NCBI RefSeq assembly: GCF_002264395.1
Contig: NZ_NFVA01000015.1
Location: 22,341 to 86,340, forward strand
Source of the DNA: Paenibacillus sp. VTT E-133291
Lineage (GTDB): Bacteria > Bacillota > Bacilli > Paenibacillales > Paenibacillaceae
Direction of reading: 5' to 3'
DNA: 64,000 nucleotides
The stretch's first letter is position 1. Every line of letters begins with the position of its first letter. Below, one piece after another: positions 26,190-35,259 of this stretch. The notes under the pieces are model-generated. The model did not search any database. It was given only the letters and a program-made list of their open reading frames with translations, and had not been told where the DNA came from. Position numbers and translations under genes: made by a program.

Positions 26190-27488
26190 TTAAGTTTCCA
26201 TCACTTTAACCTTCCCCGGTTGCTCCGTTGAGCTATCACTTTTCTCCTTCTGCACAGGCCACAGCACGCGGCCAAATAATATCCCAAGCACACCTATCAA
26301 AGCGATTACGATCCCAAAGTTAAAAAAGATACGGCTAGGCCCAGCGGCCTGAACCAACATTCCACCGAGGAGTGGAGCACCAATCATAACTCCGCTAAGA
26401 ATAGTACTCTGAATACCGAATACACGCCCTGTCATGTGCGGGGGAGTTTCTTTTTGCAGGCAATAATTGAACGTGATAATAAAAATTCCATTCCCAATAC
26501 CTAGTAAGAATCCTAATAGCAATACAGAAATACTGGAAGTTCCTGGCTGAAGCAGTCCAAGTCCCCCGACCGATAAACCCATCAACACATAACTTGTTCC
26601 AAGCTTCCAGCCATAACCTGTTCCGCGATTCATTTTGTTCATGACCATAATGATGAATACAGCACCGCCTCCGGATGCCGCCACGAGCCAGCCCAGTAAA
26701 GATTCATTAGAGGGTGCAAGTACCCTAAAGAGACTGGTGAATTGAAAATCAATCATCTGAATCGCCATTGAACAGACTATGCCAAACAGCATGGTATTTA
26801 GCAACAACCTGCTGCGCAGCATAAAACTCCAGCCTTCCATCCACATCGTGCGGAGGGAAACATGCTCCTCTTGATCCCCCTTGCCTTCTGTGCCAACTTG
26901 TTCTACTTCACTCTTCTTAACTGTAAGTAGGAGCAAATAGGAACAGCCTCTGAGACAAGCATTGATCAATATACACCACTGCGGTGTCAGCACGGATAAC
27001 GCAAAACCACCAAGTAAAGGTCCCGCGATTTTGGAGCCTTGATTCACAAGCCCATTTAGTGAGGTGGCTTGAAGCAGTTGGTCTTCTCTAACCATAGTGC
27101 GGGTCATCGACTGCTGGGCAGGCACATTTAACGTCGAGATGGCAGCACGCAGCATCAGTAACGGGAGTAGCCACACCATATTGGGAGCAAAAAGTACTAG
27201 TACTGTTAATAATGCCGTGAGCAGATCACACATTCGCATTAGCTTTAGCTTATTCACTCGGTCAGCCGCTACCCCCGCCACGGAGCCAAGCAGAATCCCA
27301 GGTAAAGCTATGGAGACTGGAATCAAAGCCAGCATTAACGGACTGGCGTGCCAACGGTACCCTACGAGCACTTGAATCGCCAGTGCATCGAACCAATCCC
27401 CAAAAGTGGCTGTCGCATATGCGCTGTACACACGCATATACACTTTGTTTTTTAGCAGACTCGTTCCTGCTTGTGATGAAGCATTCAT
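26190..27488 (-). CDS. MFS efflux transporter (MFS_3/MefA-like)
   Basis: About 432 residues, some ten to twelve hydrophobic segments, related to macrolide-efflux and enterobactin-exporter type MFS proteins (the SAYATATFGDWFDALAIQVLVGY first segment and LRAAISTLNVPAQQSMTR region). ATG 27488 sits 8 bases after GGAGG; the TTG at 27503 does not. An 81-base gap separates it from an upstream winged-helix/TPR regulator on the same strand, which may control it. Substrate unknown. Confidence 0.82.
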   Translation of the reverse strand: MNASSQAGTSLLKNKVYMRVYSAYATATFGDWFDALAIQVLVGYRWHASPLMLALIPVSIALPGILLGSVAGVAADRVNKLKLMRMCDLLTALLTVLVLFAPNMVWLLPLLMLRAAISTLNVPAQQSMTRTMVREDQLLQATSLNGLVNQGSKIAGPLLGGFALSVLTPQWCILINACLRGCSYLLLLTVKKSEVEQVGTEGKGDQEEHVSLRTMWMEGWSFMLRSRLLLNTMLFGIVCSMAIQMIDFQFTSLFRVLAPSNESLLGWLVAASGGGAVFIIMVMNKMNRGTGYGWKLGTSYVLMGLSVGGLGLLQPGTSSISVLLLGFLLGIGNGIFIITFNYCLQKETPPHMTGRVFGIQSTILSGVMIGAPLLGGMLVQAAGPSRIFFNFGIVIALIGVLGILFGRVLWPVQKEKSDSSTEQPGKVKVMET

Positions 27489-27569
27489 CGGACATTCCTC
27501 CAAGTTACGATTAAGAACTAGAACATATGAAGCATGATCTTAATGTAACGGAGAATTGTCAGAGAATTA

Positions 27570-28721
27570 TCAGAGAGCTGTCACGATATTCATAAGCACG
27601 TGTTCCAAGGATTGCTCCAAACGATGGAATCCCCGCTCTTCCTTCTCTCGTTCAAATAAATCTGCATATTTGTGCTGCAAAGCTGGTTGGGGTGGAAACT
27701 CGTTACAATAGTGAACAATTCGATATAACGCATATATACGCATCGGTACAAACCCCGACATCTCCAGCACTTGAAGCGCATCATCCAATAGTCGCTCTGC
27801 TTCACGCCAAGACCTACGCCGTAGAAACCACAAGCCCCTCGCAACTTTATAACTCCCAATCTCGCGTAAGTAAGGCATCTCCTGCAAAAGCGTTTCAATG
27901 TCTTTCGCCATCCGTTCTATTACGTGATCTTCTGTTCCCATCCACAAGTGTAGAAGCATTTCTGAGGTCGCCGTTATAGGAATGAAACTCTCATACCCCG
28001 GCTCTTTAATCACTTCATACGTTAGCTTTAGCCGTTCCAGTGCTTTTTCCGTTTGCCCTGCCAGCGTGTACAAATCCAGAATATTAAGGATTTCCAATTC
28101 GCGATGCTGAGGCGGCAAAAGAAGCTTTTTCTCAAGGACTAACTCGCAGAACGCTAATTTTTTCTTAGGATCACCTAAAAGAACATAACAGATCAACAAA
28201 GAATAAAACCGTTCCTCGATCTCAACCTCCGTTGTGTTCAGCAGCCATTCCACATCTCCCTGCACAAAATGAATATATACCGAATAAAACGGGTCCATCG
28301 CATAACCCAAAACATCCTGTTGGCGTGCGAGGATTAACATTGAGCGCCCTTGACCATATAGGTGATATTTCTTGAATACCTCACGCATCGTCTTCTGCAT
28401 CTCTAAATCATATGTAGTCGGATTGGTCATGGCCGCTGAAGGCTCTTGTATAATCAGACTATAACCAAATCCCCTAACAGTCTTAATATCAAGACCCTGT
28501 AGCTTGCCAAGCTTTTTACGAATGCGATAAATATGATCATCTACCGTTCGCTCTACCGGATATTCCAAGGGCCAGACCTTATCCAGCAACTGTTCTCGGC
28601 TGAACGTACGCCCTCTATTTTTGTACAAGAACTGAAAAAGCGTAAACTCTTTTGGGAATAATTCGATCGTTATCCCATCTCCGGTCACTTTGTATTCACT
28701 TTCGATTAATTCCAACTGCAT
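27570..28721 (-). CDS. OmpR-type winged-helix regulator with helical-repeat C-terminus
   Basis: About 383 residues. N-terminal OmpR/PhoB-type winged helix (about 10-95; TFSREQLLDKVWPLEYPVERTVDDHIYRIRKKLG pattern, ending VRGFGYSL) but no receiver domain. The remaining 280 residues are alpha-helical repeats of a BTAD/TPR kind. It therefore resembles SARP-like or one-component regulators, not a response regulator. ATG 28721 follows AGAGAGGTT by 5 bases; the longer frame adds 11 residues. Positioned directly upstream of the MFS gene. Confidence 0.78.
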   Translation of the reverse strand: MQLELIESEYKVTGDGITIELFPKEFTLFQFLYKNRGRTFSREQLLDKVWPLEYPVERTVDDHIYRIRKKLGKLQGLDIKTVRGFGYSLIIQEPSAAMTNPTTYDLEMQKTMREVFKKYHLYGQGRSMLILARQQDVLGYAMDPFYSVYIHFVQGDVEWLLNTTEVEIEERFYSLLICYVLLGDPKKKLAFCELVLEKKLLLPPQHRELEILNILDLYTLAGQTEKALERLKLTYEVIKEPGYESFIPITATSEMLLHLWMGTEDHVIERMAKDIETLLQEMPYLREIGSYKVARGLWFLRRRSWREAERLLDDALQVLEMSGFVPMRIYALYRIVHYCNEFPPQPALQHKYADLFEREKEERGFHRLEQSLEHVLMNIVTAL

Positions 28722-28805
28722 GATAGAACCTCTCTTTCCCCCGAATCCGCTCATAGGTTACATTATATCAGTCCGTCCAAGGCGTACTCCAGATCAAAAA
28801 TAAAC

Positions 28806-28850
28806 ATCAAAAAGAGCAACCCGCAGATTTCTCTGCATTGATTGCTCCTT
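28806..28850 (-). terminator. Terminator after the YjgB-like lipoprotein gene
   Basis: Two-part stem GAGCAA...TTGCTC (28814-28819, 28842-28847) and GCAGA...TCTGC inside it, with an A-rich left side that reads as T on the minus strand. Lies 17 bases after the minus-strand stop. Confidence 0.7.
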
Positions 28851-28866
28851 GTACCCATTGCTCGTC

Positions 28867-29529
28867 TTATCCAGCCATATTATTAATGGAATCCTGTTCA
28901 CTAAAAACGGAGATATGGCCCACCTTACCCGTCGAGTTTGGAATAATGAATTTCAACTGGAATTGATCATTGGCTTGGTAAGTGTAGATCTTATCCTCAC
29001 CATTTACTTTGGTATCGTCCGGCTTGCCCAGTGTGGACTCGATCTGTTTCAGTGTCAGCTTTTGCAGCGCAGTATCACTGGAACGAACATCGAAGATTAG
29101 GCTCCCTTTATTGAATCCGAATACGATATGTTCATCAGTGTAGGTAGCATAAATCCCTTTTCCCGCTGGCTCTTGTTGATCAGGTTTACCCCAATCGGCT
29201 TCTACCTCATCAATTAGTCCGGTATGAGCAGCATATTCAACACCGGGCACCTTCCCTTTTTTAGCAAGCTCAAGTAATTCTTGAAGTTGTTTGTCACTAT
29301 TCTGCGGATTCGCCTTGGCTGTATCTTTATTAGTCTCCGTTGCTGCGGTTTCTGCAGGAGTGGATGACGGGCTAACTTCCGGTCCCGAAGTTGCTGTTAT
29401 AGCTGTTTCTGTTGGGGTATTTGTAGGGGATTCAGAATTAGCCGCCTCATTGTTCGAACTGCAACCAGCAAGCCCGATCATTCCAATGAGCAGGATAGTG
29501 GCTGCTAGAAACTTAATCTGTGCTGACAT
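28867..29529 (-). CDS. YjgB-like lipoprotein (DUF4309)
   Basis: 220 residues. Signal with lipobox LAGC (about residues 20-23), a 50-residue Ser/Thr/Pro/Glu-rich linker (NEAANSESPTNTPTET pattern), then a compact C-terminal domain (about 80-215) of the YjgB/DUF4309 type with GKVPGVEYAAHTGLIDEVEADWGKPDQ and TLKQIESTLGKPDD repeat-like segments. Surface-anchored, function unknown. Ribosome site GGAGATGACATC before ATG. Confidence 0.78.
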   Translation of the reverse strand: MSAQIKFLAATILLIGMIGLAGCSSNNEAANSESPTNTPTETAITATSGPEVSPSSTPAETAATETNKDTAKANPQNSDKQLQELLELAKKGKVPGVEYAAHTGLIDEVEADWGKPDQQEPAGKGIYATYTDEHIVFGFNKGSLIFDVRSSDTALQKLTLKQIESTLGKPDDTKVNGEDKIYTYQANDQFQLKFIIPNSTGKVGHISVFSEQDSINNMAG

Positions 29530-29631
29530 GATGTCATCTCCTTAGTAGGTTGCTCAAAGCCATCTTGCAAAAAAATGGAACTGAACATATAGACGATACT
29601 GAAACGAAAAAGTTTCCTTAGACAAGGAAGA

Positions 29632-29646
29632 TTAGGCATAGCCTAA
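29632..29646. repeat. Short palindrome TTAGGC-ATA-GCCTAA
   Basis: Perfect 6-bp arms around ATA in the non-coding gap upstream of repeat element C. No promoter assigned; possible protein-binding site. Confidence 0.4.
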
Positions 29647-29715
29647 CTATCATTTACCCAAATCTGCCTAACATCAATTAATTACCTGATTAATTCTCAC
29701 CATCGGAGGATTTCA

Positions 29716-29894
29716 TTGCAGAACATGCAATAGATCGGGGCAGTTTGCTTCGAAAAAAGCAATGCATTGCACTTTGTGCAATAGAATCCGAAAAAAACCC
29801 CTAATTAGGCGTTTCTTAGCTATTTTGAATGTACAAAGTGCAACAGAATTCATCTTCTCCCGCTTCAGGACAAATTCTATTGCACATAGTGCAA
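29716..29894. repeat. Four-box palindromic intergenic element C
   Basis: Four boxes at 29716-29730 (TTGCA-GAACA-TGCAA), 29767-29781 (TTGCA-CTTTG-TGCAA), 29829-29843 (ATGTA-CAAAG-TGCAA) and 29880-29894 (TTGCA-CATAG-TGCAA). Spacings are 51, 62 and 51 bp, the same as in element A. Boxes 1-3 are followed by TAGA/CAGA; box 4 is preceded by TTCTA, so it lies in the opposite orientation. The element ends 89 bases before the probable CTG start of an ECF sigma gene. Confidence 0.85.
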
Positions 29895-29983
29895 TTGGAG
29901 TCCCCTCAGTAAAAATATTCCACACAAACGCAACCTTAATCCTCTGAGCCGCATCTTATTTAGTAAAGGGAGGGGAGCTTCAT

Positions 29984-30532
29984 CTGAATATTATAGACAG
30001 AATCAAAGCAAAGGATGAGTCAGCTCTCAGCCTGTTGATGGACGATTATGGCGATATGCTGCTCCGAACCGCTTGCTTATTGCTCAAAGATCGACACAGT
30101 GCCGAAGAGGCGGTGCAAGATACTTTTATTCAAGCCTTTGCCAAAATGAATCAATTGCAGGAACCGGAACGGTTAAAGGCTTGGCTCATTCGCATCGTGA
30201 TCAACCGCTGCCGCATGAAGCAACGGACTTGGAGCTGGCGTAATATTTCCCCCTCAGGCGATGCAGAGCTCCAAGCCAGTGATGATGCGGGCTTCACTGC
30301 CGGGGCAGAAGAGCTTTTTATGGTGGAATGGCATAATGTTAGACTCGCTGAGTCCATCAGAACTCTCGATTATGTATACCGCGAATGTCTGACGTTATAT
30401 TACTTTCATGAGATGAGCATCCGTGAAATTTCTGAGCAATTGAATACGCCGGAGAATACGATTAAATCCCGGTTAGTTAGAGGACGGACACTCTTAAAAA
30501 AGATATTGGAGAAGGAGGGACATTTCTTATGA
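29984..30532 (+). CDS. ECF-family sigma factor, probable CTG start
   Basis: About 182 residues. Region 2 with RHSAEEAVQDTFIQAFAKM and LKAWLIRIVINRCRMKQR; region 4 with MSIREISEQLNTPENTIKSRLVRGRTLLKK. A frame starting at TTG/ATG 30035-30038 would lose the first helix of region 2 (DRIKAKDESALSLLMDDYGDML). The frame extends up to CTG 29984, which is preceded by GGGAGGGGAG at 6 bases and gives the family-typical opening xNIIDRIKAKDESAL. So CTG is the probable start. Overlaps the next gene by 4 bases; forms a three-gene unit with a membrane protein and a 770-residue surface protein. Confidence 0.85.
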   Translation: MNIIDRIKAKDESALSLLMDDYGDMLLRTACLLLKDRHSAEEAVQDTFIQAFAKMNQLQEPERLKAWLIRIVINRCRMKQRTWSWRNISPSGDAELQASDDAGFTAGAEELFMVEWHNVRLAESIRTLDYVYRECLTLYYFHEMSIREISEQLNTPENTIKSRLVRGRTLLKKILEKEGHFL

Positions 30533-30885
30533 ATACGGGGAGCACAGAGAATACGAAACGCGAAGTGATCAAGCATCAGCTAGATGAAGAACTACAACCC
30601 ATACACTTCGAAGGACATGAGCGCGTCCTCAAGATGACCCACCCTCCAACCTTTGGAGCCCGACTCATGGCTTTCTGGAATAAAGAAATCGAGATCCCCG
30701 TGAAACCTTTAGGCGCGATTGGTGCCATTATTCTAGTCGTATCATTGACACTGCATCAACCAGAGGTTAAACATCAACCCCAACAAAACGTCCAGCAGCA
30801 TCCAAACCGTGAACTTATTGAGGCTGGGGGCAATACGTACTGGAAAGATATCTATGATCAGGCGGTGAAGAGACATGCGAATTAA
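30529..30885 (+). CDS. Small single-pass membrane protein, candidate anti-sigma factor
   Basis: 118 residues, no family I recognise. A charged cytoplasmic N-terminus (about 1-58), one membrane segment (about 59-76, KPLGAIGAIILVVSLTL) and a short outer tail rich in Q and H. It overlaps the ECF sigma gene by 4 bases upstream and the large surface-protein gene by 11 bases downstream. Position and topology fit an anti-sigma factor holding the sigma at the membrane; no zinc-binding anti-sigma (HxxxCxxC) motif is present. Confidence 0.6.
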   Translation: MNTGSTENTKREVIKHQLDEELQPIHFEGHERVLKMTHPPTFGARLMAFWNKEIEIPVKPLGAIGAIILVVSLTLHQPEVKHQPQQNVQQHPNRELIEAGGNTYWKDIYDQAVKRHAN

Positions 30886-33187
30886 GATCAGAGTCAAACA
30901 TCTAGTGTCATTCGTGCTACTCCCAGCCTTCCTGCTCATTCTTCTATTTAACTTTCTGCCCTCCTCAAAGGCACAAATGGAGGAAAGCCCAGCTATTCAA
31001 TTTAACCTGGCCCGTACAGAACTTCTGCAAAAGCTAGAGTCTACAACTGGCAGTAAACGTATGGAGCTTATTCAAACAAATATCATTGATAAGGAGCACG
31101 CCTACGATCCCTATAGATATGACGTAAATATTGGTCCCTCTATGAGTCAGTGGAATCATGATGAACCGAGTATTTCCGACTTGCTGCCAGAGGATAAAAT
31201 CGCTTTGTTAGAAGAATACATCCTTGATGGGCCAGCGAATAATACACGTATATTTGCGGTAAAGCTGCTTGCCTACGAATATGATGCTCTTGGCCGTAAG
31301 GAAGACGGCGATCAAGCGCTAATAACGGCCACTAAACAACTAGCCAGCAATTCTCACGTGGCACAAGAGCTGACGCTCCTTCGTGCAGAACGAGCCCTGA
31401 ATCGTGGGGACATAACAACCGCTGAAGCTATTCTTGAACAAACCACATTGTTATCTGAGAATCAGCAGGATTTAGATGCGCAAAAAGCATGGCTTACCGG
31501 GCGTCTGCTCTTCACAAAAGGTAAAGCACAAGAAGCACTTGCCGTAGTAGACAATGGCTTGGAGAGCTACCAAAAATTCTGGCAGGATATTCATAAACAA
31601 ATGAGTCTTACCACTAGCAACTCAGATAAAGACACCGCAGACAAGGATGCAGCGGGATCAGCGTCAATTTCACCACCAACGATTGGAACTTCAGAGACCG
31701 AATTGCAGTTGGAGGCACTCCGGATTGCCATTCAGTCCGCTGTCGATATGGGGAACAACTCGACTGCCGTCGTATCCGGAACACTTACTCGTAGCGATGG
31801 TACTCCGGTCTCGCGTGCAGGTATTTTTCTCCGTGCTGAAAGCGAGGTTCATCACAGCATTACATCTGCTGATTCCTACCGAATCGTTACAGACGATGAA
31901 GGACGTTTCGAATTCTACGGTGTGATTCCGGGCTTCTATCAACTGCAGCTTGGACTTAGCTATGATCAGATCGATGGCTGGGCTTGGCCTATACAGTATG
32001 ACGATTGGATTGAAGTTAAACCGGGTGACCTGTTGAAGGAGAGTGTTGTTCTGCAACCTCTCATTGAGCTTCAGTCTCCTATTAATCAGGAGACACTAAC
32101 TGGAAAGACCGTAGATTTCCGCTGGAAAGCTGTTAAGGGTGCAGCTTATTATCGTTTAAGCGGTGGGGTCTCGATGGTGGGGAGCTCCTTCAGTTCGCAG
32201 ATTCGGGACCATATCACGGACAATCAAGTCTCTATTCCAGTAGATGAACTCTATTACAACAGTGGTTTCTCCTACGGCAGTGGCGGAGAGGGCTTTGAAT
32301 CGATTGATCCTCTATCTTTTCTTGTGTTCATGAATCCTGAAGCACGCTTTTCTTGGAATATCGAGGCATTTGATGCGGATGGACATCTGCTTACCCGCAG
32401 TAGTGGCTACAGATTGAACGAAGAGACTGTAGGTAATCTGCCCTTCTTCTATCTCAAGGAACGAGAACTAACCACAGCCGATAGACTATTGCTAAATAAG
32501 AAACCTGATCAAGCCATAGAAATGTACCAACAGAATGTTGCAGATGATCCAGAGGATGCTCATGCTCTACACATGCTTGTGAAGCTGATGCTCGCTAAAT
32601 CCTCCCTGACGAAGGATGACTCATTAGAAGATCAGGCGATTCCGCTACTCCAAAAGCTCATACAGTTGCATCCTTATTCTAATTATGCCTTCACGTTGAC
32701 GCAGTACTATTTTGACCATAAGGACTGGAAATCATATAACGAGTATTATTCCCGCTACATTGAGCTGAGTCAAACTATGGGGGATGACTATGACCGCTCG
32801 ATTAATGCTACAGCTCTCATGCATCAAGGCAAGCTTACAGAAGCTCGGGAGCAATTTTCTATCGCCTTAGAGCATGATGACAGCCATCGTTTTGTTGGCA
32901 GCTATTTGGCGGCAGAATTATACGTTGGTGAGTCGCTTTCTTCTGTCTTAACACTGGCTGAGCGTTACCCCGAACACAGCTTTGGTCTTAATGGGTATCG
33001 TTGGTCACAAATGATTAAACAGCTCATAGCCGAACGAACAAAACAACCTGATAACTTTGACCAAGAGCTGAAGGAAAAACTCGGATGGTATATGGATGGT
33101 CAGACAGATGTTTTGAAACAATGGATGGATAGCACAAAATCCTCAGCACTGAAAACCTTTATACAGGCTGTTTTAGCGGTAAGCTAA
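30875..33187 (+). CDS. Large membrane-anchored protein with carboxypeptidase-regulatory-like and TPR-like domains
   Basis: 770 residues. N-terminal signal-anchor (about 8-30, KHLVSFVLLPAFLLILLFNFL). Residues about 60-260 are helical repeats. About 290-370 is a carboxypeptidase-regulatory-like beta-sandwich (SGTLTRSDGTPVSRAGIFLR ... DDEGRFEFYGVIPGFYQLQ). About 395-500 has a fibronectin-like look (FRWKAVKGAAYYRLS). About 530-700 is TPR-like (PDQAIEMYQQNVADDPEDAHALHML). Mostly outside the cell by topology. Third gene of the ECF sigma operon, so possibly the sensor or the main target of that regulon. Function not known; followed by a strong terminator. Confidence 0.7.
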   Translation: MRIKIRVKHLVSFVLLPAFLLILLFNFLPSSKAQMEESPAIQFNLARTELLQKLESTTGSKRMELIQTNIIDKEHAYDPYRYDVNIGPSMSQWNHDEPSISDLLPEDKIALLEEYILDGPANNTRIFAVKLLAYEYDALGRKEDGDQALITATKQLASNSHVAQELTLLRAERALNRGDITTAEAILEQTTLLSENQQDLDAQKAWLTGRLLFTKGKAQEALAVVDNGLESYQKFWQDIHKQMSLTTSNSDKDTADKDAAGSASISPPTIGTSETELQLEALRIAIQSAVDMGNNSTAVVSGTLTRSDGTPVSRAGIFLRAESEVHHSITSADSYRIVTDDEGRFEFYGVIPGFYQLQLGLSYDQIDGWAWPIQYDDWIEVKPGDLLKESVVLQPLIELQSPINQETLTGKTVDFRWKAVKGAAYYRLSGGVSMVGSSFSSQIRDHITDNQVSIPVDELYYNSGFSYGSGGEGFESIDPLSFLVFMNPEARFSWNIEAFDADGHLLTRSSGYRLNEETVGNLPFFYLKERELTTADRLLLNKKPDQAIEMYQQNVADDPEDAHALHMLVKLMLAKSSLTKDDSLEDQAIPLLQKLIQLHPYSNYAFTLTQYYFDHKDWKSYNEYYSRYIELSQTMGDDYDRSINATALMHQGKLTEAREQFSIALEHDDSHRFVGSYLAAELYVGESLSSVLTLAERYPEHSFGLNGYRWSQMIKQLIAERTKQPDNFDQELKEKLGWYMDGQTDVLKQWMDSTKSSALKTFIQAVLAVS

Positions 33188-33212
33188 TTTAGCCTAACTC
33201 ACTTATACAAAC

Positions 33213-33260
33213 AAAAATCCGGTCCCGCTCATTGAACACGAGCTTAGAACCGGATTTTTT
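33213..33260. terminator. Bidirectional terminator
   Basis: Perfect 11-bp arms AAAAATCCGGT / ACCGGATTTTT (33213-33223, 33249-33259) between converging genes. Confidence 0.9.
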
Positions 33261-33274
33261 AATTACGCTTGAAT

Positions 33275-34084
33275 TTATTTACCTTTAGCTTCCATCATGT
33301 AATTCTGGAAGTCCGTAATACTAGGGTTGGACATATAGTGACCACCCTCTACTTCTATTGTTTGTCCGGTGATGAATTTAGATTCATCCGATGCCAGGAA
33401 CAATACTGTGTTTCCGATATCATCCGCTTCCCCATGGTAAGGGAGGGCATTGAACTTCTGGAAAATATCCAGCACAGCTGGCGGCATATTTCTTGCAGCC
33501 GCAGGTGTTAGAATTAGGCCTGGAGCCACTCCGTTACAACGAATCTTATCCTTACCATATTGTGTAGCGATATAACGTGTAAGGTTCACAACAGCTGCCT
33601 TAGAGGAACCATAAGCCGTGCGCAATGAATCTCCTGCAAATGCTGACATCGAAGCGGTGTTAATAATAGAACCTCCGCCCGCTTTAATCATATGTGGAAT
33701 AGCAAATCGGCTGCCTAATAGAACACTTTTGGTGTTCACGTTCATCAGGCGATCCCATTCTTCCAAATCTATGTTGACCACATCAAGGTCTTTTTGCAGA
33801 TTAGTTAGACCTACGTTGTTGAACAAAACTGTAATGGTGCCATACTGAGCGACTGTGAAATCAACAGCTTCCTTGATCGAATCTGCTTGGGATGCATCCA
33901 GGAAAAGACCTTCTGCCTCTCCACCCTCACTTTTAATCTTAGCCGCTGCTTCCTTGGCAGCCTCTACATTAAAATCGGCGATGACAACTTTGGCTCCTTC
34001 TCTAGCCATTAGAGTAGCGGCTGATAAGCCAATACCTGAAGCGCCTCCAGTGACTAATGCAACCTTACCTTGAACTCTTCCCAT
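33275..34084 (-). CDS. SDR-family oxidoreductase
   Basis: About 269 residues, classical short-chain dehydrogenase/reductase: cofactor loop TGGASGIG (about 12-19), an acidic residue after strand 2 (IADFN) suggesting NAD(H) preference, NNVG (about 88-91), catalytic S (NTASMSA), Y and K in YGSSKAA (about 158-164). The C-terminus FITGQTIEVEGGHYM is typical. ATG 34084 (7 bases after AGGGG) is favoured over 34090. Substrate unknown. It follows a MarR gene on the same strand at 46 bases and may be controlled by it. Confidence 0.88.
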   Translation of the reverse strand: MGRVQGKVALVTGGASGIGLSAATLMAREGAKVVIADFNVEAAKEAAAKIKSEGGEAEGLFLDASQADSIKEAVDFTVAQYGTITVLFNNVGLTNLQKDLDVVNIDLEEWDRLMNVNTKSVLLGSRFAIPHMIKAGGGSIINTASMSAFAGDSLRTAYGSSKAAVVNLTRYIATQYGKDKIRCNGVAPGLILTPAAARNMPPAVLDIFQKFNALPYHGEADDIGNTVLFLASDESKFITGQTIEVEGGHYMSNPSITDFQNYMMEAKGK

Positions 34085-34130
34085 ATCCATACCCCTTTAT
34101 AATGTGATTAAGATTCTTAGATGACTTCAT

Positions 34131-34571
34131 TTATGTTTCAGAGCTATCAAAGCTCGTTAACAACTTTTCATAAATTTTCAAGAATTGCTGCAGTTCTTCT
34201 TCATCGAGCTTCAGAAATATTTCAGCTCGGAGCTCCTGTCCTTTTAGCTGTGCTTCCTTCAGTACATCCTTACCTTTGTCCGTGATCGAGAGCAGTACAT
34301 TTCGGCGATCATCTTCATTATATTTACGCTCGGCCATTTCCTGTTTAATTAAGCGATTGGCAATGTTCGTCATCGCCCCCGGCGTATAACCTAATTTTTT
34401 AGCCAAAGTAGTTTGCTTCTGCGGACCCTTTTTATTCAATTCTCCCAAGACGAGAACGGGTGATATCCCAATATTATGGTCAAAAGCATTCATCCACCGA
34501 ACAATAATTTCATCCGTGAATAATTCAACTGCATGTATGAGTCTAAAAAAATCTGGGTTTTCCAAGTACAT
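34131..34571 (-). CDS. MarR-family transcriptional regulator
   Basis: 146 residues with the MarR winged helix (about 50-115: KKGPQKQTTLAKKLGYTPGAMTNIANRLI, wing ERKYNEDDRRNVLLSITDKG; pattern only). Upstream AT-rich sequence 34600-34670 contains repeated TAGTTTA-like runs (TAGTAAACTATTTAACGATAA region), possibly its operator. Same strand and just upstream of the SDR gene, so likely a regulator-target pair responding to a small ligand. Confidence 0.85.
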   Translation of the reverse strand: MYLENPDFFRLIHAVELFTDEIIVRWMNAFDHNIGISPVLVLGELNKKGPQKQTTLAKKLGYTPGAMTNIANRLIKQEMAERKYNEDDRRNVLLSITDKGKDVLKEAQLKGQELRAEIFLKLDEEELQQFLKIYEKLLTSFDSSET

Positions 34572-34668
34572 CCTCCTATAACGCTCATGATCATTGGGTG
34601 CTTCTGTATTTATTTTAACACTAAAATATTTAATAGTAAACTATTTAACGATAAACTATTAATAATCA

Positions 34669-34696
34669 AAAAAAAAGAATGCTCAGCAAGCATCCT
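34669..34696 (-). terminator. Terminator after the RDD gene
   Basis: Minus-strand GGATGCT / AGCATTC hairpin followed by nine T (34669-34677 read as T); it overlaps the stop codon of the RDD gene. Confidence 0.75.
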
Positions 34697-35236
34697 TTAA
34701 ATTGCAGATTTATCAATAACATAAGTACCGGCCATCATATCGTGAAGCGCACGTTTACGGGGAGTAAATGCGACAAATAGATAATCCACAAGCATGATAA
34801 AGCCAAGTATTTTACTGAGATCATTAGCCAATGGTGCCCATAAGGCAAGGTTGGTGGAAATCGCAGTGAGGTCGTAGAGACTGACACCAACAATCATTGA
34901 AAAAATTGTACTAATGATTCGGAAAATATTTCGAACTAGAGCTTCCTTCAGCGTTGGATAACTCCCTTGATCATTAACAATCTTTATCTTTAAAATCAGC
35001 TTCCCGGGTGATCCGCCAAATCTAACGATCATAAAAATATCAAACACGATGAAGATAATATACTCAAGGATAATAGGAATCTCCGAGTGCAAGGAAACAG
35101 CTAATGAGTTGAATAGCATGTAAACAATAACCGCAGGGATCAGAATGACAAGGAGATCAAGAATGGTAGCCAGTACTCTTTTCCAAAATCCTATGAAATC
35201 CTCCTGTTCCAAACGCTCCACTTTATAGTTATTCAT
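34697..35236 (-). CDS. RDD-family membrane protein
   Basis: 179 residues, RDD domain: an RVLATILDLLVILIPAVIVYMLF first segment with the R and D residues that name the family, then two or three more membrane segments and the family ending KRALHDMMAGTYVI. RDD proteins have been linked to ion transport and osmotic tolerance. Preceded on the same strand by two small ORFs, probably one transcription unit. Confidence 0.85.
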   Translation of the reverse strand: MNNYKVERLEQEDFIGFWKRVLATILDLLVILIPAVIVYMLFNSLAVSLHSEIPIILEYIIFIVFDIFMIVRFGGSPGKLILKIKIVNDQGSYPTLKEALVRNIFRIISTIFSMIVGVSLYDLTAISTNLALWAPLANDLSKILGFIMLVDYLFVAFTPRKRALHDMMAGTYVIDKSAI

Positions 35237-35259
35237 ATCAGGGCCCCCGCTCTCTATGC

